A stretch of DNA of 12,193 nt from Alphaproteobacteria bacterium (GTDB taxonomy: Bacteria; Pseudomonadota; Alphaproteobacteria; Puniceispirillales; UBA1172): contig JALRFL010000260.1 of the NCBI GenBank assembly GCA_023259875.1, positions 1-12,193 on the forward strand. The letters are read 5' to 3'. The notes under the pieces were generated by a model, which saw only the letters and a list, made by a program, of their open reading frames with translations, searched no databases and was not told the DNA's origin. The position numbers and the translations under genes were made by a program. Positions 1 to 7,100 of the stretch are shown here, one piece after another. Numbering within the stretch: the first letter of the stretch is position 1; each line of letters opens with the position of its first letter.

Positions 1-13
1 TCTGAGAGATATG

Positions 14-208
14 ATGGCTAGAAAATCAAACAAAGATAAAGTCACCAGTAAGAAGGTTGCATCGGAAGCTTCAAAGGTTTTGAGAGACCCAAAATCTAGC
101 CCTTCGGCAAAGAAGGTAGCTGGCTCTGCATTGGCTCAGCGACCTAGTAAAGGTTCTCTTAGATTTGTAACTAAACGTCCAATTTCACCGCCAAAGAAAA
201 AAAGATAG
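14..208 (+). CDS. Small lysine-rich protein, first gene of an AT-rich three-gene cassette
   Basis: This encodes a 64 aa (65 aa if ATG 11 is used) very basic soluble protein. Two ATG codons lie in tandem at 11 and 14; the GAGAG at 4-8 is better spaced for 14, so I chose that one. The sequence is rich in Lys, Ser and Ala, with a core around residues 16-43 (ASKVLRDPKSSPSAKKVAGS) and a Lys/Arg tail PPKKKR. From memory, similar small proteins with an 'SKVLRD...K..AGSALAQ' core occur as uncharacterised proteins in mobile regions of many Proteobacteria; no function is known to me. There is no signal peptide or membrane helix. The charge would suit nucleic-acid or protein binding, but this is speculation. 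The next start codon is only 9 bases after the stop, so it is probably co-transcribed with the two genes downstream. It is AT-rich and uses AGA, unlike the genes to the right, which suggests horizontal transfer. Confidence 0.7.
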   Translation: MARKSNKDKVTSKKVASEASKVLRDPKSSPSAKKVAGSALAQRPSKGSLRFVTKRPISPPKKKR

Positions 209-217
209 GAAATCGTA

Positions 218-385
218 ATGTCTAAAGATAAAAAACCTCAACAGCGACAAGATACTACTAAGGTATCTCCAATAAGGGAAGGTTGGAATTCAAGTAAAGG
301 TGACCGTGCTAATGATGATAGTAAAAAAAGGATAAATGAGGTGACACAAAGACCTACAACAAAACCTGACGAAAAAAATGACTGA
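218..385 (+). CDS. 55 aa hydrophilic protein, second gene of the cassette
   Basis: An ATG at 218 opens a 55-codon frame ending with TGA at 383-385. The preceding AGGAAATCGT gives an AGGA Shine-Dalgarno seven bases from the ATG. The product begins MSKDKKPQQRQDTTKVSPIR and is almost entirely polar (Lys, Asp, Gln, Asn, Thr, Pro), with one Trp in 'REGWNSSKGD', and is probably disordered. It has no signal or membrane segment. Its last eight bases overlap the start of the following gene (ATGACTGA at 378-385), a classic arrangement for coupled translation. That overlap and the tight packing are the main reasons to call it real. I do not recognise a characterised family. It may be an accessory or linker peptide for the membrane protein that follows, but nothing in the sequence proves that. 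Confidence 0.6.
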   Translation: MSKDKKPQQRQDTTKVSPIREGWNSSKGDRANDDSKKRINEVTQRPTTKPDEKND

Positions 386-941
386 AGATAAGGCTAATCT
401 TATCGAACAGTGCCAACTATCATCTCTCTACCATGAGCATAGGGAGTGTTTTTTAAGTTCTTGGCATCGGGTGATATTATTTGTAATCATAATGTCAAGT
501 GCTTTACTAGGATCTAATATCTTTGAGAGTCATGAAACGCTAGAGCAATTTTTAATTATATTGCCAATTATACTAGCCTCTTTAGATTTAGTATTTAATT
601 TATCTACTTCGGCACAAACTCATAAGTTCTTTCGTCATCGTTTCACATATATTGAATCCAATTTGGTAGGGGATAACGTAAATCTCAAGACTATAACCCA
701 AATGGATAAAGAGATTACATTATTGATGGCTGAGGAACCGCCAGCATACCGAGCACTTCTTTATCACTGTACAAATCTTGTTGATTTAAGAAAAACTGAA
801 CAGCAGACCCTTAGAATTCCATGGATACACATGCGATTGCGGAATTTTTTTAGATTCGCAGGTAGCCAGCCTGTGAGAATAAAAAATAACGATAATAAAG
901 ATACCCCATCCCCTTTAACCAATCAGGCCGCGGGCGGCTAG
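378..941 (+). CDS. Two-helix membrane protein, SLATT-like, third gene of the cassette
   Basis: This 187 aa protein has an N-terminal amphipathic stretch containing 'SSLYHEHRECFLSSWHRV' (about 15-32), two predicted membrane helices at about 31-50 and 55-76, a charged post-helix segment 'QTHKFFRHRF', and a long helical cytoplasmic C-terminal half with 'MDKEITLLMAEEPPAYRALL' (about 109-128). This layout resembles the SLATT superfamily, predicted two-helix membrane effectors often linked to nucleotide-sensing conflict systems, and prophage proteins of similar size. The family assignment is from memory and needs a profile search. The start overlaps the previous stop by eight bases (coupled translation; no strong ribosome site of its own). 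The last eight residues (LTNQAAGG) are read from DNA that is the antisense 3' end of prpE, so the native C-terminus may have been replaced when the cassette arrived. The AT-rich codon use differs sharply from prpE. Confidence 0.65.
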   Translation: MTEDKANLIEQCQLSSLYHEHRECFLSSWHRVILFVIIMSSALLGSNIFESHETLEQFLIILPIILASLDLVFNLSTSAQTHKFFRHRFTYIESNLVGDNVNLKTITQMDKEITLLMAEEPPAYRALLYHCTNLVDLRKTEQQTLRIPWIHMRLRNFFRFAGSQPVRIKNNDNKDTPSPLTNQAAGG

Positions 942-2822
942 GGCTGTGGTGATTTCGTCCAAAATCGCCGGGTCGTCAATGGTGGCAGGCGTGGTATAGC
1001 TGACGCCATCAACGATCTTTTGGATGGTTCCGCGCAACACCTTGCCTGATCGTGTCTTGGGCAAGCGTGTGACCGCCACCGCCGTTTTGAACGCGGCCAC
1101 GGCGCCGATTTGCCCACGCACCAACGCCACCAATTCGGCCTCAAGCTCATCAGGGTCGCGTTCGGCGCCATCATTCAGCACATAAAACCCCATGGGCAAC
1201 TGGCCTTTGAGCTGATCCGCCGCGCCCACCACCGCACATTCGGCGACATCGGCATGGCTGGTGATGACTTCTTCCATCGCCCCGGTGGAGAGCCGGTGCC
1301 CAGCCACATTAATAATATCATCGGTGCGCGCCATGATGAACACATTGCCATCGGCGTCAATCATGCCTGCGTCAGAGGTCATGTAATAGCCGGGAAAGGT
1401 GTTGAGATACGCATCTTGAAACCGCTCATCCGCGTTCCATAAACTCGGCAAGCATGACGGCGGCAGAGGCAGTTTCACCACAATATTGCCAAGCGTGCCG
1501 GGGGCAACTGGCTCACCCTCATCGGTCAGAACCTCGATATCATAGCCCGGCATCGGCCGGCCGGATGATCCCGGCGGCACCTCAACCAAGCCCAGCCCAA
1601 GCGGATTACCAGCGATAGCCCAGCCGGTTTCGGTTTGCCACCAATGGTCAATCACCGGCACTTGCAATTTCTCCCTCGCCCAATGCAGGGTGTCGGGGTC
1701 AGTGCGCTCCCCAGCCAAAAACAACGCGCGAAAATGGCGCATATCATAATCCGCCATCAGGGCGCCTTTGGGGTCAACTTTGCGGATCGCCCGAAAGGCG
1801 GTTGGTGCGGTAAAGAGAACCGAGATGCGGTATTCGCTGATCATGCGCCAAAACGCGCCAGCATCTGGCGTGCCAACGGGCTTACCTTCGTAAATCACAC
1901 TGGTACAGCCAAACAGCAACGGCGCATAGCAAATATAACTATGCCCCACCACCCAGCCCACATCCGAGGCCGCCCAAAACACCTCATCGGGTTTGACATC
2001 ATAAAAATGATCCATGGTCCACATCAAGGCCACCATATGGCCGCCATTGTCACGCACAACCCCCTTCGGCTGACCAGTGGTGCCAGAGGTGTAAAGAATA
2101 TAAAGCGGGTCAGTCGCGGCAACGGCAACTGGGGGCTGACGCCAGCCTTTTTCTCGCGCCTCTGCCATGGCGGCGGCGTAATCATCATCGCGCCCGGGGG
2201 TCAGCTCACAATTCATGGCATCACGCTGAAGGATCAGGCATGACGACGGCTTATGATCCGCCAGTTCAATCGCCTTATCCAGCAGGGGCTTATAGGCAAT
2301 AATGCCCGATGGCTCAATGCCGCAGGATGCTGATATTATTGCCTTGGGGGTGGCGTCATTGATACGAATAGCCAATTCCGCTGGCGCAAAGCCGCCAAAC
2401 ACCACCGAATGCACTGCGCCCAGTCGTGCCGCGGCTAACATGGCGATCACCGCCTCTGGCACCATGGGCATATAGATAATCACCCGATCGCCTTTGCCAA
2501 TGCCGCGATGGGCTAGCGCGGCGGCAAGGGTTTCCACCTCATCTTGTAATTCGGCATAGGTGATTTTGCGTTTTGTGTTGGTGACAGGGCTGTCATAGAT
2601 CAACGCCACCCTATCCCCATTTCCAGCGGCCACATGGCGATCGACTGCGTTATGGCAAGTGTTGGTTTCGCCCCCCGGAAACCACCGGCCTGAAATCCCC
2701 ATCTTGGCATCAAAACTGGCATCAGGGGCTTTGAACCAATCAATCTTTTCGGCCTGCTTGCCCCAAAACCCTTGGGGGTCATTTTTCCAACTGTCATAAA
2801 TGGCCTGATACTGTGATGCCAT
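915..2822 (-). CDS. prpE: Propionyl-CoA synthetase (propionate-CoA ligase)
   Basis: This 635 aa acyl-CoA synthetase of the adenylate-forming (ANL) superfamily would activate propionate with ATP and CoA to propionyl-CoA in the cytoplasm, releasing AMP and pyrophosphate. In order: an N-terminal ACS-type segment 'YDSWKNDPQGFW' (9-20), the phosphate-binding loop YTSGTTGQPKG (244-254), 'WWQTETG' (394-400), 'YYMTSDAG' (479-486), the hinge region 'INVAGHRLST' (504-513) and the C-terminal 'PKTRSGKVLRG' (588-598), whose Lys594 is the usual acetylatable catalytic lysine. Length and overall similarity fit PrpE better than acetyl-CoA synthetase, although substrate choice is not proven. I start it at ATG 2822 (MASQYQ), with GAGGG four bases upstream. 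The frame stays open for 46 further codons to 2960, but the extra sequence is low-complexity and ATG 2960 has no ribosome site. There is no prpBCD nearby, so propionyl-CoA may go to the methylmalonyl-CoA route. The 3' end overlaps the foreign cassette. Confidence 0.92.
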   Translation of the reverse strand: MASQYQAIYDSWKNDPQGFWGKQAEKIDWFKAPDASFDAKMGISGRWFPGGETNTCHNAVDRHVAAGNGDRVALIYDSPVTNTKRKITYAELQDEVETLAAALAHRGIGKGDRVIIYMPMVPEAVIAMLAAARLGAVHSVVFGGFAPAELAIRINDATPKAIISASCGIEPSGIIAYKPLLDKAIELADHKPSSCLILQRDAMNCELTPGRDDDYAAAMAEAREKGWRQPPVAVAATDPLYILYTSGTTGQPKGVVRDNGGHMVALMWTMDHFYDVKPDEVFWAASDVGWVVGHSYICYAPLLFGCTSVIYEGKPVGTPDAGAFWRMISEYRISVLFTAPTAFRAIRKVDPKGALMADYDMRHFRALFLAGERTDPDTLHWAREKLQVPVIDHWWQTETGWAIAGNPLGLGLVEVPPGSSGRPMPGYDIEVLTDEGEPVAPGTLGNIVVKLPLPPSCLPSLWNADERFQDAYLNTFPGYYMTSDAGMIDADGNVFIMARTDDIINVAGHRLSTGAMEEVITSHADVAECAVVGAADQLKGQLPMGFYVLNDGAERDPDELEAELVALVRGQIGAVAAFKTAVAVTRLPKTRSGKVLRGTIQKIVDGVSYTTPATIDDPAILDEITTALAARGLIG

Positions 2823-3008
2823 AATACCCTCGCTATTGTCTTTAGGTCTTTTGTTGTGATGGAAATGGTTTCCACCCATAACTGTAATGCCGCTTTTGCG
2901 TTCGGGCAAGTCTGGTGACATGACAGGTGACCCACCGTCATCATCTTGACCCTGTGCCATGGGGGGAGTAAGACAAAAAGGCCGACATTGACACCACCAA
3001 AAGACATT
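2823..3008. promoter_or_regulatory. Divergent prpE / azlC intergenic region
   Basis: These 186 bases must hold the promoters for both divergent genes. Two symmetric sites are visible. TGGAAATGGTTTCCA at 2860-2874 has six-base arms around three bases. TGACAGGTGACCCACCGTCA at 2921-2940 has eight-base arms interrupted by one unpaired A. The second site overlaps a direct repeat GGTGACA / GGTGACC (2914-2920 and 2926-2932). Either could be an operator, but no regulator gene lies in the window. I see no confident -35/-10 pair. Confidence 0.35.
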
Positions 3009-3773
3009 ATGCCTTCTGACCTAACACCTATATCTGATCCTCGCCGCGTGGCTTTGATGGCCATGCGTGATGTGATTGGTATTCCGGGGCTTGGGCTCTT
3101 TTTTAGTATGGTGGGATTTGCCGCTATTGCCAGAGAGGCAGGGTTTGGCCTAGCAGAAGCCCTCGCCACCAGCGCTCTTGTTTGGGGGATGCCGGGGCAG
3201 GTGGCCATGGTCAGCCTTTATCTCGCCGGGGCATCGGTGGCAGTTATTGTCATGGCGGTGGCACTTGCAAATATGCGGATGATGCTGATGGTGGTGTCCA
3301 CGGTGGATTTGATCGGGTTTCGCCGGTTTGGAACGGGCTTGATAAAACAGCTGATATCGGTTCATTTTCTGGCCATCACCACTTGGATTCAATTGGCGGT
3401 GGTGCGTGGCAGGGTCGCTGATCAGGCTATGTTTGCTTATTTTCTTGGCTTTGCCTTACCGCTATATGTTATTGGCCTGCTTGGCACGCTTCTAGGGTTT
3501 TATCTGATCGATATCGTGCCGATATGGTTGCTTAAGACCATTGTTTTTACCACGCCGCTTTATATTCTTATGATGGTGGCAAAGATCCGTTCCTTGTTGT
3601 TTCGCCAAGCCGGTTTGGTGGGCGGAGTGTTGGCGCCAATTCTTTATCCGGTGTTAGGGGAATGGGCTATTTTGGTGGCTGGTATTGTTGGCGGCTCACT
3701 GGTCATGCTGCCTCGGTTTGTTGCTGCGCGGAAAGCGCGCCAACGGCGGCGGGCCAAGAGGGTTAGGCCATGA
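3009..3773 (+). CDS. azlC: AzlC family branched-chain amino acid exporter, large subunit
   Basis: This 254 aa polytopic inner-membrane protein is the large subunit of the AzlCD two-component permease, known in Bacillus and Corynebacterium (BrnFE) for exporting leucine, isoleucine, valine and sometimes methionine. Hydrophobic segments run from about residue 22 to 235, roughly seven helices. AzlC-like marks include the N-terminal 'RRVALMAMRDVIGIPGLG', 'ALATSALVWGMPGQVAMVSL' (51-70) and 'ALANMRMMLMVVST' (85-98), which matches the family's usual NLR-containing segment. It ends with a strongly basic tail (RKARQRRRAKRVRP) expected to be cytoplasmic. ATG 3009 (MPSDLT) is preferred. The frame is open back to 2946, but that extension is polar and lies in the divergent promoter region; the ribosome site at 3009 is weak. 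The stop overlaps the azlD start (ATGA, 3770-3773), so the pair is translationally coupled. Confidence 0.85.
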   Translation: MPSDLTPISDPRRVALMAMRDVIGIPGLGLFFSMVGFAAIAREAGFGLAEALATSALVWGMPGQVAMVSLYLAGASVAVIVMAVALANMRMMLMVVSTVDLIGFRRFGTGLIKQLISVHFLAITTWIQLAVVRGRVADQAMFAYFLGFALPLYVIGLLGTLLGFYLIDIVPIWLLKTIVFTTPLYILMMVAKIRSLLFRQAGLVGGVLAPILYPVLGEWAILVAGIVGGSLVMLPRFVAARKARQRRRAKRVRP

Positions 3774-4111
3774 CACCAGATCATCCGCTTTATCTCTGGA
3801 TGCTGATTTTATTGGCCTTTCTGGCGACAGATATTTGGCGTTGGTTTGGGGTTTTGCTTGCTAATCGCATCTCGCCCGAAAGCTTGCTGATGAAATGGAT
3901 TAACGCGGTGGCTTATGCCATGGTTTGCGGCGTTATGGTGCTGGTTGTTGTGCATCCCTCGGGGCTTGTGGCGTCATCGGGTTTGCTGGCACGATTGCCA
4001 GCCTTGCTAATCACCATGGTGATTATGATACGCTCTGGCCAGACGCTAATCGCGGTGCTTGCTGGGGCGCTTACATTTCTGGGTTTGGATTGGCTTTTCC
4101 CGCTCACTTGA
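3770..4111 (+). CDS. azlD: AzlD family branched-chain amino acid exporter, small subunit
   Basis: This 113 aa small hydrophobic protein has three to four membrane helices: about 6-22, 41-64, 70-87 and 90-110. Family-like features are the short loop 'RWFGVLLANRISPESLLMKW' (24-43) and the C-terminal pattern 'MIRSGQTLIAVLAGALTFLG' (86-105), close to the AzlD consensus in which an arg/asn-containing loop is followed by a Gly-rich last helix. It would form the AzlCD complex with the preceding gene, whose stop it overlaps by four bases. It ends 19 bases before the convergent stop of the large repeat protein, and no clear terminator hairpin is visible in that gap. Substrate specificity cannot be read from sequence. 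Confidence 0.85.
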   Translation: MTPDHPLYLWMLILLAFLATDIWRWFGVLLANRISPESLLMKWINAVAYAMVCGVMVLVVVHPSGLVASSGLLARLPALLITMVIMIRSGQTLIAVLAGALTFLGLDWLFPLT

Positions 4112-4130
4112 TCAGCGGCGCAATTGGCCA

Positions 4131-7100
4131 TCAGATCATATCAATTTGATAGCCGATTGACCCTTCACCCCCCATCAGATCATCGAGATAATCAAGATTG
4201 GTCAGGATGCCATCCGAATTCATGGCGGATTGCACCGATTGCATATCACCGCCAAGGGCGGCAATGATTGCCTGTTGATCAAGCGCAACAGAAAATTGCA
4301 CCTTGACCACAGGAACCGCAATGCGGCCACCACCAAAAGATACGCTGTCTTGGAAATGAAAGGATACCCCGACCAGTTGGGGTTGGCCTTGGGAGGGAGT
4401 GGACAGATTTAACACGACCAGCAATTGGTCATCGCTCACATCCTCGGGTGCGCCTGACATCACATACATCAGAAAATCATCAAGGCTGTCAATCGCATTG
4501 GTGGCGCTATTGGCCTCAAGGGAAAAAATAAAACTATCGCGGCCACGATTGAAATTGGTGATGATATCACCGCCATCTTTTGCGGATTTATCGCCAATCC
4601 CATAAATCACTTGGTCTTGATCTTTTCCTTCTTGGTTGTGGCCAAGATCAATTTTGTCATCGCCCTTGCCGCCAATGATAATATCATTGCGGTTGCCGTC
4701 GGTGATGGTATCCGCGCCGTCACCTGCCACGACTTTGGATGCGGTTTGTGGAGCGATGGTTATCGTTCTATCAATCGGTATAGTTGGGGCGGATGGTGAG
4801 GGCGTTGGCGGAGGTGGCGGCGCAGATATTTCTACCCTTGGCACAGCTATTTCCAGAATATCCTCAACCTTTTCCAGATTGTTCAGCTTATCGGTATAAC
4901 TGCGTTCAACCCCAATATTCTCACCTCGGTCAGCCTCTTTGACGATATAGCTATCGCCTGTGCCAATCGCGGTGTCTGGATCACTGGCATAAAACCATGT
5001 ATAGGCGATGTTCGGGCTGGCATGAAGCCCATGATCATCTTCTGAAATCAGATTTACCGTGAGGGTATCGCCAATCTGAATGGTTTCTGGATGAGGGGAC
5101 TGAATTTCAATCACCGCATTCTCATCCACATTAATCACATTGAGGTTAATGGTAATGGTATTTGATGGCAGGTTTTCATTCCGGCTGTTGACGATATTGT
5201 TGATCGTAACGGTAAAGGCATAGCTGGTCGTTTCTTCAAAATTGAGAAAGACCCCATCTTTAAGCTTAAGCGTCCATGCGCCATTAAGGTTGACAATGTC
5301 AAAGAGATTGGCCGGATTGCTTTTATCAATATCGCTGATGCCCCCATGCGCGGTGATGATGAAATCCTTTTCTGTCAGTTTCAGATCGCTAAACAGATAA
5401 TCCCGAAGCCTAAGGGTGATATCGGTGATAAATCCGTCATCATTTTCTGGAATACTGGCGGTTGTTGTGGATGCGATAAGGGTGTTTTTATATCCTGTTG
5501 CGGTAACCACGCCGCTAATAGAGGGCGTGTTTGCCAAAACGGTTTCCGCTTTTCCATCGCCATCAAGATAATAGGCGCGAAACATAATCCTGTGACCGAT
5601 GTCGTCATTTGTCACGGTATAGGTTTTTTGTCTGCCGATCACCACTTCGGGGGCGTTGATATGAAACCATTGGTAACTGATGGGACCATCCATATGCCCA
5701 TCGGGATCATCCCTGCCTTTGAGGGCTCTTAATTCTGTGCCGGGTGTAGGCTCTTCTCGGGCTTGATTCACATTGCTGATATAAAAACGGGCATCACCAG
5801 TATCACTTTTTGCGCCCGTGGTAACGGCGGCTGTCACTACACCTGTGACCGCAGCAGCGTTACTGGTAACAATCTCAACAGTTCCGTCACCATCTAGATA
5901 AATGGCGCGAAACTGTATCTGATGGCCAATATCACTTTCGGTGATGGTATAGCGCCGTCCTGTGCCAATAATGTCATCAGGGGCGGCGATATGAAACCAT
6001 TCAAAAATGGTAGAACTCGATTTGTGACCATCTGGGTCATCTTTGCCGCGCAAGGCTGTCAGAACCGTGCCGACATCCGGAGCCTCACGGAGGGATTGTT
6101 CGTTGGCGATAAAAAATCTGGCATCACCTTCATCAACAGGAACAATCTTAATGGTGATCGTTTCAATGTTCGAGGTGTTGACGCTATCGCTAACATTTAC
6201 CTGAACATTGATCGTGCGGGCATCTCTGGCGTCAAAGGATACGCCGTCTTTGGCTTTTAATGTCCAGACGCCGCCAATATCAACAACTTCAAATAGCCTT
6301 GAGTTACCGTCAAGGATGTTAAATGAAAACCGATTAACCCCATCGGCGTCCAGATCGGTGATGGAAAAGGTGATGCCGGTGTCTTGTCCCGTCAGTTTTT
6401 CTGTGATCACCCCTGTGCCAGCCACGGTTAATTTTGGCGTATGCAGATTTTGCGGTGTCACATAGACAATGATGGAAAGGGGCTCTGATACATTCCCTTG
6501 TAAATCCACCCCTTGAACCGTTAGATGCAGTTCGTTACCACTGTCATAATCAAGTTCTGCATATCCACTTGACCCACCAAGATATTTTAACTGCAAGCGG
6601 AAGCCATCACTATAGGCCAAAGGGTTGCGATAGACTTTGAACTTATCGGCCTGATCGCCTGAAATGCGCCACTTAATTTCATCTAGCCCTTCAAAAACCG
6701 TATCAACATCGGTATAGGTGAACGCAATATCTGTGACAAAGCCGGCGACGCCTGATGGGATATGTGCCGTGGTTTGACTGCTAGCAATCACAGGCGGGGT
6801 ATCATCAATATCTCTGACGGGAATATTAATGGTGGTTTGTGCTGGTGGCGCAATGCCGTCAGACACTTCAACTTGCAAGTTATAGAAATGGTTTCTGTAC
6901 TCAAATTGCCCAATATAACTTGAGGTGTAAGGCGTGGTTTCAAAATCAATCTCGCCGACGACTGTAATCCATCCACTGACGGGATTAATGTGAAACAGTC
7001 CGTCTTCGTTACCTCCAACAATTTGAAATCTTGGGGTGTCCCCCTCTGGGTCGCGGCCAGTAGGCTTGCCAAGAACAGTGCCTATTTCAATACCTTCGGT

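Noticed and set aside
1635..2243. 202-codon open frame antisense to prpE
   Set aside because: It lies wholly within the strongly conserved prpE sequence on the opposite strand, has low-complexity His/Gly/Arg-rich composition and no family resemblance; it is a shadow of prpE codon bias.
2823..2960. 46-codon N-terminal extension of PrpE to ATG 2960
   Set aside because: No ribosome site at 2960, while GAGGG precedes ATG 2822; the family normally begins close to the 'YDSWKNDP' segment and the extension would cover the divergent promoter.
2946..3008. Upstream extension of AzlC to 2946
   Set aside because: Polar, non-conserved extra residues in the promoter region; ATG 3009 gives a normal family length.
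2600..3208. 202-codon minus-strand frame spanning the prpE start and the azlC 5' end
   Set aside because: It overlaps two well-supported genes and the intergenic region; the translation shows no recognisable domain and the part over prpE is a frame-shifted copy of it.
4112..4145. Possible bidirectional terminator between azlD and the RTX gene
   Set aside because: Only a weak five-base inverted repeat (ATCAA/TTGAT region) is visible, without a stable stem or T run, so no terminator is called.
4636..4899. Plus-strand Gly/Ser-rich frame under the proline linker of the RTX gene
   Set aside because: It is the antisense of the Pro-rich linker and RTX segment; the glycine run is simply the complement of proline codons.
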